A stretch of DNA of 64,000 bases, from positions 1 through 64,000 of the forward strand of contig JAHBBC010000052.1 in NCBI GenBank assembly GCA_019915015.1, read 5' to 3'. The stretch comes from Auriscalpium vulgare. Lineage: Eukaryota; Basidiomycota; Agaricomycetes; Russulales; Auriscalpiaceae. Positions 33,628 through 46,369 of the stretch are shown piece by piece; position 1 is the first letter of the stretch; each line of letters begins with the position of its first letter. Made by a program: the position numbers and the translations under genes. The notes below the pieces were generated by a model. The model worked only from the letters and a program-made list of their open reading frames with translations. It was not told where the DNA came from and searched no databases.

Positions 33628-34587
33628 AATCTGTCCACCTTCTTGTTAGATCGCAATCATTATCAAGATCAAGACCTGACTTCAACATCCACGACATGTC
33701 GTCCTCCACCACTGACGAACACGTTCGCGTCCAGACTGCGACCACGCTTGACTTGCTGTCCGCGTGCTAGCATACGGATGCCCGTGGCTCGTTCTCTACG
33801 TGTCAAGCTTCCCTCAAATGTTCACGCACCTCCCGCGTTCAAGTCCATCTGTCTCCCCCGATATCTATGCCACCCCTCCCTCCGACAATCGTCCCGCCCC
33901 TCCTTCGTCCCCTGCGACCGTGTTCGCGTCCCGATGGCGACCGCTCTCGACTTGCGTCTGTGCGTTAGCTTACGGATGCCCACGTGTTGTTCTCCGCATG
34001 CAAATACTCTGCCAAAGTCCTCCGTATCTCCCGCAGGCGATTCTGGCTGGATTGGGCCCGAAGAAGATATGTTTGGATGCTGACGAGGGAAGATTGGGGC
34101 GGATATCGTGTATGCCAGTGCGCCTGGGTGCACATCGTGAAGGTGCGTATCGTGTTTCTGTATTGCGCTCACTTTGCCGCCGCAGGACGTATCACCTCGG
34201 TGGCAAATCAATGTCGAAGCCTACAAGTACGAGTACTGTCGTTATTCTTTGTCCTTGTGAGTTTCTCTCTGGTTCCTCATGCGCATGTACTCCTTGTCCT
34301 CACCAGCAGTGCAGAGTGACGTCAGTCCGGTCACTTAAGCCATAGTAAGTGACCGGAATGATGTCATACTCATTTAGGGTGCCTATATGTCGCCCGTCTT
34401 TTGCGTGCCGCTACCTCGTCTGGTTAGCTTTCAAATTCGGATATTTACGCATTACATTTATCTTACCTTTGCAATGCAGCGACGCGATTTGCGCGCGATC
34501 CTCTGTGTCAGAGGGAAAAGAACAAGCGAAAATCCATGGCTGCGCAATGCATTTTCAGCGTAGGGCTATTCCATGATCCGTCGGCAA
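33628..34587. repeat. Duplicated host segment, copy B, right part
   Basis: Resumes the homology to 26136-27232 after the Harbinger insertion, through the palindrome at 34317-34367 and up to CCATGATCCGTCGGCA. The copies differ by substitutions and several indels, so the duplication is not very recent. Confidence 0.8.
34317..34367. repeat. CRE-containing palindrome, copy B
   Basis: Arms TGACGTCAGTCCGGTCACTT and its near complement. One arm keeps TGACGTCA; the other has become TGATGTCA. Confidence 0.8.
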
Positions 34588-34795
34588 CACATGTGGATCA
34601 TTTCTTTGTCATTTGTGCCTGCTTACTATCACACATTGCATCAACAGGGCGAGTCACACGCTCCGTTCTGTGGCGGAGTCCAGGGAATGGTGTCCTGGGT
34701 ATCTCGCACGAGTCGCAGGTCCATGGCAATATTCTGTTCGCTGAGCCAATTCCAGATCAGCGCTCGGCATCATGGCGTGCGTCTCGCCTCCTCTT

Positions 34796-35287
34796 TTCTG
34801 CTCCTCGCGCAACTCACACCCCCGCAGATGGAAGAATAAATCCTGGGATGCGAGTTTCCAGGCCAACCATGTGCGTGCCCTTTCTGGCTGTCTCCCACCT
34901 CCATTTACTAACGCCATCCACAGGCTCTATATATCGCGGACGGCACCGTGCAGGTGGCGCTCAGCTTCTTCATGGTCGGCGCGCTGGTGCATCTGCTGAA
35001 CCTCCACCGCAACGAGTTCGCGCGCAGAGAAAACATCATCGCCCGGCTCACCATGTTCTTCATCACCCGCGAATTCGCATTAGCGTGCGTGCGCATGCTG
35101 GCTATCTTACCCCGTCATCTAAGTCCCTTCGCAGGCTCACGCAACTCGTCGTTTTCATCGTCGTGCGTGCCGTCCCTACCCGAGTCCCGTTCAACGCTCA
35201 CCCGTTTGCCAGCCCCTCGCCGCGCCAGCGCCTCGTCCGAGTCCGGCGCTGGTACGCGGGTCCTGCGGCTTTTGGACATGTTCAATA
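34796..35287 (+). pseudogene. DUF6534-like membrane protein fragment
   Basis: Joined exons give RWKNKSWDASFQANH, then ALYIADGTVQVALSFFMVGA, LVHLLNLHRNEFARRENI, IARLTMFFITREFALA and LTQLVVFIVVRA. The hydrophobic helices and the pattern resemble the C-terminal third of the seven-helix DUF6534 proteins common in mushrooms. Introns fit at 34869-34923 and 35082-35134. No N-terminal helices are found upstream; the sequence there belongs to the duplicated segment, so the gene is likely truncated. The start given is approximate. Confidence 0.45.
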
Positions 35288-35299
35288 AGCTTTTGCGTC

Positions 35300-36714
35300 G
35301 CCGCTGACGCTGCTGCATGGTACGTCGCCATCGCGCCGAGGCCGTATACCGTTTTTGCTCACGTCTTTCGTGCGCAGTGCTCGCCTTCTTTTTGATTCCT
35401 CCTGGCGTTCGGATTTCCACACCATAGGTGGAGTCCGAGTGTCTGCTCTTGTGCGTCACTGACTGGCTTTGTGAAGATAAGTTACTAACATGTTCCCGCT
35501 TGCTCGATCTTACAAAGATGATCTTTCTTCACGACATCAAGAGCATGTGATTGGTGTTATTGACGATCCAGGAGGATAATCGGTGCGACTCAAGGTCAGC
35601 GGAGGCAAGATCGCCGATGTGCACGGTGCGTAGTCTTGCCAAACGTCTCTCCTTCGTTCCCTGACATGCGGCTAGAGATTGATACCAGGACCGCACAGCC
35701 CACATTCTCGACACCCCGCCGCCTGCCGCGACGACTTCAACGCCGCGCACGCAATCTTTCCTAACACGGACCAAGTTCGCAACCCCACCTTTCTCTCATG
35801 CCGATGATCCAATGTCCGAAGCGGCTCGAACATGCCATCATGTTTTCCTGCCTGCTCATCTGCCTTGGACGACTTCTCCTGCGCCTGGCGACGCTATCAC
35901 TCGACACCGACACCGTGCACGGCCTCGTTCGAATGGCAGCACACAGTGGAGGAGCGCTTCAGTGCGCCATATAGGCTTGAAGAAGCAGGCGAGGTCACGC
36001 GGCCACGTTCTTCAGCTGGACATCACAGGGCCGCCGCGCATTCTTGCCAGAGGCGCCGAGCATTCCAAGCGCGGTCTAGAGGACACTAGTCGTAGTGTTA
36101 GTGTCCCGCGCTCTCATCATCACTGTGCGGGCTGCTGATGCAAGGCGCTGTCTTATCAGGGCGTGCGTCGCATCAGACCCAATGTGATGCGCCCGTTGTC
36201 ATGGCTAGGCACAGCTCGGCCTTTCTTTAATTTGCCTATCTTTTAACGGGCATTGGTATCCCTTGTCCCGCAGTGTGTGTGTATGGAAGTATCTGTAGAA
36301 AGCGTCAAAACTACGTATGTCAGGCAAGTTGTTTTCTCAATTGACGTTGTGATTGCTGTATTCACAATCAGCTCTATGCCTGTGTTCAAGCGTGAAGGTC
36401 GGCGGGTTTAGCGATCACCGGCGAGCTCGGCACTGCATAAGCCTACCGCGAGCACTAAATGCCGATAAGACACCGATGAGGTCTCGGCCAGGCAACTTCT
36501 ATTGTGTCGCGGCTAATTGTTGTTACGCTAAGGTCATGCAGAATGTCGATCTTGTACATTTTGATCTAATGCCTGTAAGAGAAGACATTCCGCCCAGCTG
36601 GATGGCTTTCATAAGGCTGTGTCTATCCCGTTTCGCTTTCGTGCCTTGAGGCTCCTAATCATTTCCTGTGCCTTGTCCTCATCCCACACCTCAGCCCCCT
36701 CTCACGCAGACGAC
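35300..36714. other. No gene recognised
   Basis: Short frames on both strands without family resemblance or consistent splicing. 36140-36600 is AT-rich and probably includes the upstream region of the next gene. Confidence 0.4.
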
Positions 36715-39700
36715 ATGCATTTGCACAGCGCCCTTTCCATGGAGACCTTTCCACTCACAGGCAGAGATCCTCGACTGCCTGCTTTGCTGCTCGTGGAAGG
36801 CGAACATCCTCAACGCAGCGACCCACGTCTGTCAGGATATGTAGGGGAAGTCGGCCGAACCTTCGTATACCTGCAAGACATTTCAGAATCCGCCATGAAG
36901 AAAGAGTTGGAGTACACGCGCAATCTTCAAATCCCGAAGACTTTTGCAGGTGCGATAGTCACTTACGCGCGTGTGCGGCTGCTTGCACATTCTCACCCGC
37001 GGTCGTCAGGGCTCTTGGAATTACAACCGGGCGATGCAATCTTTGCACGTGCACTAGATGGATGTCCTTGCGGGTGCGAGGATATCATTCAAGCGCTTCT
37101 TGTTGCCGAGTATGTCATTGTCCTTCGTCGCATTTTCCTCAGTTCTGACTGAGCATCAGACATCTCCTTCGTATGCTGCCCAACGGCGACATCCTCTGCA
37201 ACAATATGGACGCTGCGAGACAGCGCGTCCTTGGTCCCGCTGCAGATCGTACTCTGTCTAAATCCACGCGTAACGCCGACACCGGCAAGCCTGAGGGGGG
37301 AACTGCGTTTGAGCGTTCGAGCAACGCTCATCCTGTTCGAGGGGCTAGGGCCTACAACCTTGGTTTGGGATACGAACGCCCTACACAACTCTTGGCGCCA
37401 TCTGCGGGAAACAAAGGCTCGCCTGAACAGGGCTGGACGGATGGGCTGGCGATGCGCGCGCAGATACAGAAGGTCTGTCTGCTGCGTTGTTCGAATATTT
37501 GAACTACAACCTAACTTTCATATCTCCAGGCTGCAATGGCGCTCGCCACAGCTGGGTATTCCTTCCTGCCCCCTGCCCACTGTGCGGCCATGCGAACACA
37601 GGCAGAACTTGTCAATGCGCCTTCTATTGGTGTCGATGAAAATAAGTATTTCTTCAATTCGCAACTCAACGTATCGCCGAGCGTCCCCGCTCTTGACCGT
37701 GAGTTTCCTCGTTGCGATAGTCATAATTAATTAGTGCTCCTTTGTTGTTATCGTCATAATAATCAGCGCTGACTTCACGTGAAGGAAACACGGACTTGTC
37801 TTACACCTTGGGCTTCTTTGGCTTGGTCCATCGCGATCGGCAAGACCCCATTCCAGGACTTACTGGTATGGTGTCTTGGCCTGACCTGCCGCCTGGGTAC
37901 GATCCGGGTAATTTTCACCTTGTCGAGCTTGGTGTCTTCGTCCGGTTGGACGGTCTGCGTCTGATGTACTTCAATGGCTTGCGTCGTCACGGTGGAACGC
38001 CGCCACGTGCCCCTGAAGGTCAGGAGGTTCAGAACTGGGCCTACCGCATTGTCGTCGTCTGCTATCCCCCAAGTGTTGTCCTTGAAAACCATGGCGTCAC
38101 CGCTCTTGCGACGCTCCGCTCCGCAGACACCGATACCGGCAACGAATCGCAGGCGAAGGCACACGGGATGTTAACTTTGGACATGAATGTGAAAAACAAG
38201 TAACTATGCGTCTTGCTCATTGTTCACCGGTCTTTTGCTGACATCTTCCGCAGTCCCGAGGACCGCCAAAACCAAGCATGGTCGCGTCATGCCACATTTG
38301 CCGCAGACGGGCACGTTATCATGGAGGAGCCTGCATTACTGCGCTTCCATGCTCGATCTCTCTACCTCCTGTCAGTATATGTTCTTGCACAGCTGCCGCC
38401 ACATATCAAGGTCAGTTGGAAGCTTTTTATGGACGTGAAAACATCTTTCACCGTTAACACTGCACACGTCAGGCCACAATTGATGTCGACAAGTTCATGG
38501 CGTCTTTTAGTATCAAATCTTCCGACAGTGAATATGTTGCGCCGTCGTGGCTACTCGCGCCGGTGCTGAACGGTGACTATCGAGTGTACTCCATGAGTTT
38601 CAGTCTCTAACATGTGAATACAGACTTTGCGGATGCGCATGCTGTAGCTCGGCGTGCCGCAGCTGATGCATGGAAGATTTACTGGGCCAAATGCGCAGCA
38701 TTCATTCCCTACTTCTATGACACGACAGCCCACATCAAATCCCTCCAAATTAATTCTGATCCTTCTCCGCCTTCTGGGCCTACTGGCGGACGCCCTCCGG
38801 CTTATGCTTACAAGTCTGGTACGCCGTCTACCTTTCGCATCATTTTTTTTCCTGATCCTGGCCACAGATACGACTGCGCCAGAGGACTATGACGTACCTG
38901 AAGAGGAAGAAGTAGAAGAAAACACCAACTCAGTAAGCGCGGAAGTTGGCGCTGACGGTACGCTGGCCTTTTTGCATTGCCTCACTTTGGGTTGACATGT
39001 TTTGAACTAGGTGAAGTCGACACGAGCACTATGGGCATTATGCGGTCTACAGACAAACAAAAAATGTCGAATGCGCTCACTAAGTCCTCGGCGGCAACAT
39101 CGGCATCCCTGCACAACGCCAGCGGAAAGCGCAAACGTCTGACCGAAGAAGACCAGTTTGAGACCACGCGTGAAGATCGCAGACAAGCAGCTCAAGATCG
39201 AATGCCCGCCATTCCGGATGAAGGTATGTCTGTATTTCTGTCACACAGTGCCTTTATCAATCGCATCGCTAGACATGGTGAAAGACTACAAGGAGCGCTT
39301 GCAGTCTCTGTCCTCGTTTATTTCGGCGTCTGCTATCCCATCCGACTCTGTTGTTCCCAACCAGTGCATGGTCCAGCCGTGGGCGATCCCGCACAATATC
39401 ACCAGGAACGAAATCGTCAATATGAACACTTCACAGCCGATCGTGCACGGTATGTCCGCCTCAACCTGAGCTCTGACTGCGCTGACATTTTCCTCAGACG
39501 TGTCCGTCTTTTCGCTGCCTGTCATGGTGCGCGACACAGTCACCGTTGCTTCAACCCTTCAATGTGTCCGCTCCGCACAAGCCGAAGCAACTGTACATCA
39601 GGCTTCACATTTTCTGGCCAATGCTCAACAGCAAATAGCCTCCCGTCACTGGGCAACTCCCGACGTACTCCCTGCAGTCTCCGCCGCATGGAACGGATGG

Positions 39701-41533
39701 CATATATTGTCGCGTCCGATATCTGTCAGTGACCTTGACGTGCGCCACATGAAGGCTATGCTGATGCAACATCACGCTGCTCTCTGGACGTGGCTGGAGT
39801 CTGTGTGCTACCACTGTTCTATCTCCATTTCAACAACACCCACGAACACGCTTCTCTGTCTTGCGCAGGACATCTCCACGTCCATCTTATTGCGTCGTCC
39901 TTGCATCCTCACCCCCGCGCTATATCACCCTTCATTCCCTGCCGATCCTTACACTCTGCCTTTTGTTCGCAGGCAGACCGATCCGCTGTCCAACAGTGCA
40001 TTCACGCATCAACGCCATGTCTTCAATGGCATGATAAAAGTCCTTTCTATCTGGCTTGGCTTTCCACAAGAGCGCGCCAGCCGACCTCAGGCCTGGCTTA
40101 TCTGCGCCATGCGCCTTCTTCTTGGTCCAGACGTGCTGTATACAGCGGCTGCTTTCGATCTTTATTGCGGCTTGGCCAGGAAAGTCCTTGACGTCTCTGT
40201 CATCCCCACATCCATTTCACCCTCTGCGCTCGTACCTTTCCTTGCTAGCCTGATCGAAGAGCCGATCTTTTCCCCGGACTCACAGGAGGCCACCGCCATG
40301 CATATCATCGCATCTTTGACACGCTCGTTTGCGTCTGGTTCTGCGCCCGCGTTGTCCCCTACCCAAGCCGCCTTTTTGTCTTCCGCCTCAGCCGGCCAAG
40401 TTACGATTCATGCCACACACGGAGCTGGCGACCTTGTTGATGCCGGTTCGCCATCCACCAGTCAGGCTTCGGACGGCACTCATAGCATGCCTGGATCAAT
40501 GCTCGCCGGTGGTGGTGGTGGAGACGGTTCGAACACTGGACACCTCCCTGCCAATGACACGGGCTCAAGTGACGACAACACTGTACCATCGTCATCCTCG
40601 CTGATCACCTCTTCCACTGCGACGCCTCCCATCCCGACGTCGTTACCAGCGAACCACAACGTTGCGCCGCGGCTTCAACGCGCCATCAATGTCTTGAAGA
40701 TGATGGAGTACTTCATCGACGGGCCGACACTTCACAAGGCGTCACTCGCGCCGCCTCCCATGACAGGCGTCTCCAAGAAGGACCGCGAGTTCCTCACATT
40801 TGTTGCTGAAGACCTAGACAAGTTCTTGCCCTTCCGTGAAAAGGCACCGAGCGTCAAGCGCGCGCGCACAAGTGATGGGCCGTATGCTCCAGCACACCTG
40901 CGAACCAGATCCGGCTTCTTCAGCGCGCTCGTGTTTCGGACGATCCTTTTTAGCTGCGGGTACCTGTTTGACCATCCGTTCATTTTCAATGGCCCACATA
41001 AATTGGTGAACGACTTCAACACTATGACCACGAGCACACCCGCCACTCCGACCTCATATTTCTTCGACCCACGCTGTTATGGCGCAGCCATGCACAAACA
41101 GGTTTCCAATGTGAATAAGCTTTGGACCGCGACTGCTTCTCGAAACCCACTGTCCCCGACGTCGCCTCCACTACCCTTCCGTGCTTTCTACGCCCAAGTC
41201 ATCAAAAAGCCCGGGTTTTTCAACGTCGGTCCATTGATTGGATATCTGCTCACCGCGGACTATGTCCATGCTGGTGCTGTGGTAATGCCCTCGATCGACG
41301 AGATGGGCACTATCATTGACGTGAACGGATTGGGCTCGCTCCGCGGACTGCAGTTACTGCACCTGTGTAATCGGAACCCTTCACGACAAGAAGTCTTGGT
41401 AGCATTCCGTCATTTCTTCACCGTGGTGTCCGACGGTCTCACAGCTGAACAGCGCTTGCATATGGGCTGGGATGTCATCACGGCAGAGCACTTTCTCTGC
41501 AAAATCAGTCGTCTTAAGAAGTTCATGTTCTGA
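36715..41533 (+). CDS. Large multi-exon protein with dioxygenase-like core
   Basis: Eleven exons in consistent phase: 36715-37109, 37160-37472, 37530-37698, 37767-38199, 38254-38410, 38473-38572, 38624-38818, 38868-38957, 39011-39223, 39273-39449 and 39498-41533. Together they encode about 1425 residues without a stop. Residues about 300-430 read GFFGLVHRDRQDPIPG, WPDLPPGYDPGNFHLVELGV, MYFNGLRRHGGTPPRAP and WAYRIVVVCYPPS. The HxD, a distal His and a following Arg in beta-strand context suggest a double-stranded beta-helix Fe(II)/2-oxoglutarate-type fold. After an acidic linker and KRKRLTEEDQ comes a long, mostly helical C-terminal half. Two adjacent genes could have been merged by my splicing near 39000. 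It converges on the gene at 41563. Confidence 0.5.
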
Positions 41534-41562
41534 TGTATTCGAACTTTATGTCACATTCTCTG

Positions 41563-42810
41563 TTACGCATTGGCTTGCTCATCCTCTTCCATCGTGGCTA
41601 TCTCGGACGCCGTACTTTGCCTTGCTCTTTTCCCTCCTACTTCCTCGCTGTACCCTACTTTGCGCTTAATCGTTCTTTGCGTCTGTATGCCTGTATTTGC
41701 GGTCAAGCGTTTGTCAAACTGGTCGCGTTCGAATGCCTGCTGCTTGGTAAGTTCCATGAATGATGACTAGGACAGCACATCACTCACATCCTGCAATTCA
41801 TGGTCCAGAATGGCGATTGACCTTAGCTTTGACACCATACGATAGCTGCCCTTCTTCCCCCATAGGGGCACGGATCCAAAGGCCACTTGGAGTTGTACGA
41901 TTTGCCCGACTCGCAGGATGGACGGGTCGATCGGGGTATACACCAAGCTCCCTGTCCTAGTTAGAGAAGTGAGTATGCGGTCGCCCTCTAGGCTCTAAGC
42001 ATCCAATGACTTACGCCTGATCCTTCAAGCAGTCGTAATACAGCACCTGATTGTCTTCCAGATGAGATCCAACGCCAGTCATGGCGTTTGCGAGCAGTCC
42101 ATGAGGGTCCACAAAATTGCCGAACGCAATTGGTGCCTCGCCCTTGACTTGGCTGTGGGGAGTGATAAAGCGCGTTGCAAAGTTGAGTTCCATCGTGCAT
42201 CCGGCCATATTCAAGGCATGGTCCTCGAACGACTTGACCTTGTACATGGAGCCAATGCGTCGATGGATATCGCGAAGGCCATTGACTGCATTCGTGAACT
42301 CCGGAGCCCCAAATCCCATCAACTTCACCGCCTGCTTTGCCCAGAGCGGCTTAGCTCCAATCCTGTAACGTTAAGTCTTGCGACATCTCCTGATCACTAT
42401 GACTGCTGACTCACTGTGCTTTCGTCGTGACCGGCGGGAGGTCATAGTCAACCAGGACGCCTTGAACCTCGAGGGTTGCTTCAACCATCTCGTCGCCATC
42501 AGGTGTCATAACCGTGACGGTCCCATCGTCATGCTTGTGCATGACGAGCACGAGATGGCTGCCTGCGGTCTGGGAAAACACTCGCAGTCAGCATTTGCCG
42601 AACGAGACAAAAGACATGCGTCCCCTTACCTTGGCCGCTGATGCAAGCATGTAAGTTTCATCTCGATGCGCAACAAAGCTCTTGACCACATTGCTAATAT
42701 GCTCTTCTGTTGGCATACAGAACAGATAAGTGATCGTCCATGAGTTATACGCATGGTAACGCACCGCATCTATTCCTCTCAGCAAATTCGATAATGTCGA
42801 GCGCCGTCAT
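41563..42810 (-). CDS. Hypothetical fungal protein, multi-exon
   Basis: Minus-strand exons encode YLFCMPTEEHISNVVKSFVA, SHLVLVMHKHDDGTVTVMTP, LWAKQAVKLMGFGAPEFTNA, PSILRVGQIVQLQVAFGSVP and LRSIAILDHELQD, with a basic tail KRKVGYSEEVGGKRARQ. Donors and acceptors fit at about 42629/42570 and at the junctions near 42370 and 42010. The motif RVGQIVQLQVAF...LRSIAILD occurs, as far as I recall, in many unnamed mushroom proteins, often in repeated families. The 5' end is not resolved: an ATG at 42810 (MTALDIIEFAER) needs an unseen intron to join the next exon. No enzymatic motif is visible. Confidence 0.5.
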
Positions 42811-44241
42811 GTCTACGGGGTGGTTGTTGGTGAGTGCTTGCAGATGGGTACCGGCCATCGCGTTTAAGAATTCTGTCTAAGTATTCTCCTTTGCGTGGAG
42901 TCAAATTACCACTTTCGTGTTGGAACATACAATGGCCGTGCACGACGGCGTCATCATGGCACTTCTCTCATGCGAGCCCTCCCTTGTTGCCTGCGCAACG
43001 GCTCCATTCCCCCTTCTGATGCAGCCCTCGGAGCACGGCGACTTTTCTTAAGACTTTCCATAGCATTGGCGAATGCCTTTGCTATTTCCGTCTTAGCATT
43101 CAGTTCACCTTACCAATGGAATAATTGATCCCGATTGATCGGAAGTACCCCTTTGCCTCGCTTGCACTTCAACATACTAAGTCGTTTTTGTTTTAGGCAG
43201 TCCGGATATCCGCGCGCCACCCTTGCTACCCTTTATTCACCAGCTCCAATTTCCACGCAATGGAGCAATTTCACGTACAACTGCAGGTAGTATGCTGTCC
43301 ATAACGTCATTCCATGGTGTTCAAGACGGCCGAACACTCTCGTTCATTCATTCATGCGTACTCTTTTCACTGTACAAAGCTCAATATTGACCAAGTTTCT
43401 ATTAGCTGTTATGAATATGCACGGCATAATATGTGTCTACGGCTGAAATGTATGGCCGCATGGCATCATCCCCTCCGCTCCCACGGACTCGGACAAGATT
43501 GCCGTTGGCGCTCCTTCCCTTCTTCAAGACCCTGAAGAAAAGGTTAATAAATAGAAGCGCGGATCTGTGGGGTAATGGCGCAAACAATGTCCCCGTAACG
43601 AAGGATTCGACTATCGGAGATTTCGCTTACAACGCCTAACACTAAGAGCGGCCTAAGGTAAATATATCACCAAATCTTGATCTTTGCGGAGCGGCTGACA
43701 AGGCGGTGGAGTATCTAAATTTACCTGTCTGTTTCATACACATGCAAGTTTGGGTCACAGCGAAGGTCGTCGTGACGCCGGCAAATATTGAAGAGGAACA
43801 CTGCGGTACCGAAACAGCGTTGTGGAGAATTGGCGCTGAAATGAATCTTCTTCTGGACACCGTGACGATCGCAACATTGATATTGCGTCATGATTGTCGA
43901 CTTGATACCTGGCTCACGCTAAGCTATCTTCCTTGGCTTGCTCTGCATGGTTGTGGGGACGATGATCAACAGCCTCCTTACTGCTCACTGCCTAGGCGAT
44001 CCATATTGCGCACTGACTACCCTCATTAATTGGTGCATCACGCCATTTCCACAGTCTCCACTGGTATTAGCCGGATCTGCATTCCTTCTTGAAGTTGTGG
44101 CCATCGCAACATGGAGCTGGCATCATAGCCGTTGGCTTCTAGCATGTCTCAGGGCTGGCTGACCAAAATTGTGCCTTTTCCGCGCGGGCTTGAGGACACC
44201 GACGAGCGGTCTCCGCGCTGTTCGCGTACTACGCTCAGCAA
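42811..44241. other. No gene recognised
   Basis: Scattered short frames only. It separates the convergent gene pair from the left end of the large element at 44242. Confidence 0.4.
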
Positions 44242-44267
44242 CATCTGGAAACCTACTCTATACTAAT
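44242..44267. repeat. Left terminal inverted repeat (26 bp)
   Basis: Exact reverse complement of 59999-60024. Homology does not extend inwards or outwards. Confidence 0.85.
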
Positions 44268-44611
44268 TAATGCCTTACAGATGTCTAACCCCACCCCAAA
44301 ATGAAAATGTTGGAGTTTCAGCGTGAAACTTGGCATGCAGGTACACCTCAGTGGGGGCACCACACACACCAAAAATGAAGTCGATTGGGTTGCCCACTGA
44401 CCAGCAATATGTGTTGCGATTTGGTACTGATTTCCCGAGTGAATTGTCACTGTGCTGGTCACATGTGACATCCATGTCACCTGTACTACAAAACACATCC
44501 CTCTGGCACAAACCAAGCCAGTATTGACAGTATTGGGTAGCACTTGTCCAGAGGACCATAGAACATAATATCTACAGTATGCACATAAATTATGGTACCA
44601 TGGCAGCTAAG

Positions 44612-46369
44612 TCAATCAACCATGGCAGGGTTTGAAACGCCCTGCCCGTGCATCACCCTCAAACGCTCGCGCATCGTCCTCACGTCGTCCTGGAGCTCCC
44701 TCCTCTTTGAAAATAACTCCACCGACCGCTTCCACCGGAGATCGATCTCTTCGTCTAGGTGTTTTTTGAGCTCCGGGTCTTCGCGCTCAAGTGCTTTCTC
44801 CGTGCGCTGGCCGTACGCTTGCCAGCGAACCAGATCGCCTGAGCACCACTGTGTGAAGGACTGCCGCGTTTCGCCGTCCTGGATTGGGGTGTTGCTATGG
44901 GTGAGAAGTGCCGACGGAATGAGTATAGTGGAGCCGGGGGGGAACTCTACGATCAGCTTCAGCTCCCATAGAATCAGATGCCCTCCCTTTTTGTAGTCGT
45001 AGTTTCCGAGCGCAGTTATTGCGCACCACCCGAACGGCACATTCTTTGAGTCCCGGTGGGGCACGGTCAACGCCCGTGGTCCAAAGTTGAACGTGGCCAT
45101 GGGGAACACGCTCCGCGCGAAGGGCTTCTCGAGGAATGGCCTGCGCGCGCGCACGTCCTCCACGACTTCATCCAGGCGGCCAAAGAGACGAGGTGCGTTG
45201 AGAGACGTTGCGCCTAACATGCCGCAATGCGTGTGTGTCGCGTTGAGAGTCGTCGAGTGGGAGCTGCAGAGGGAGACACTCACTGCTCTGGAACCCTGCC
45301 GCGCGCTGAATGCCTTCGTGTGCCAGGATGCGTGATCTTGCCAGCTGGTGGTCACTGCTCCCGGCCTTTGTATTATGAGGCTCCTGAGGATCAAAAGTGA
45401 GTGCTCAATTTTCAGCGACAAGCACTGGCAAACACGCACTTCCGACCCTCCGCCATGAGTAAACCCTGCGTGCAGAAAAGGGTATCGCCCGCGCTGATGA
45501 GGGCCGGGCTCGAAATCAACAAGCGGGGCGACTTCATCTAGCACTTCGCTCATGCTCTTTGCTTGGTCGGGCCAGGTTTTGTCCGTAGGCGGCCGACCAG
45601 CCAATTGTACCAGTATCCGGTCCTCGCGGTCGGCCACCGACTTGCTGCCACTGGGGAGTGCATTGAGGCAAAGAATCAGCCCCCGACATGGCCAATCAAA
45701 TACGTGCCGGCGTCACTCACGTTCCATCCCAGTGCTGGACCCGAAACGCATGCTTCTCCACCAGCTCCTCCGGCGGTACGAGCCTGTCGAGGTATGTCGC
45801 CGCGACCTCGTCTAAAGCCGTCGTTCCCCGCCACCCTGCGCTGGAAACCTTGAAGTCGGCCATGGTGTCAGCCGGGACGGCCTCCGAGTGCGTGATTGAA
45901 TGGGAGGCGTGGGTGTCCGCCATGTGCTGAGTGGGCAGAGGCAGGCCTGACTGGGTCCTTGGCTTCGCTGCCTTGCGACGGCCGCGCCGGTGCCGTTTCT
46001 TGCGGGTCTTCTGGGGGTCCTCGCCTTCCACGACCCGCATCGCCCTCTCCTCGTCTTGCGTGTCTTCATACTCCCGCCGCTCGCGGGCGCGCGCACGCGC
46101 CGCGCTCCGGGCGGCTTCCGCCTGCTCACTTGACACGCCCGACCCCCTAGCCTCCTCTCTCTCGCATGCGGCATCACCTCCGCCCGGCGAACTTGAGCGC
46201 GCGTTCGCGCGGCTGAGCGCAACTGACGCCTCGATGGCACGCGCGAGGTCGAAGTCGAGGGACGAGTAATTGGCGTCGTAGCCTTTTTTTGACCGCGTCT
46301 GGAGGCAGCATGCTCAGCAGAACGTAAAGGCGCAGTAGAACGGCGGCGTACTGTGCGTCTTCCACTCAT
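44612..46369 (-). CDS. TET/JBP-type 2-oxoglutarate dioxygenase, one homopolymer frameshift
   Basis: Exons 46369-45721, 45650-45440, 45383-45284 and 45213-44612, all in phase, give about 520 residues. The catalytic half reads ATFNFGPRALTVPHRDSKNV (HxD iron ligands), PFGWCAITALG, GGHLILWELKLIVEFPPGS, LIPSALLTHSNTPI (distal His) and ETRQSFTQWCSGDLVRW (2-oxoglutarate-binding Arg). This is the pattern of the expanded fungal TET/JBP family, which can oxidise 5-methylcytosine in DNA. The N-terminal part is basic (KKRHRRGRRKAAK) and has a UIM-like helix, LARAIEASVALSRA. The A7 tract (T7 at 46284-46290) puts the first 27 codons out of frame with the rest; one more A restores it. It may be a sequencing error or a real break. 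Confidence 0.72.
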
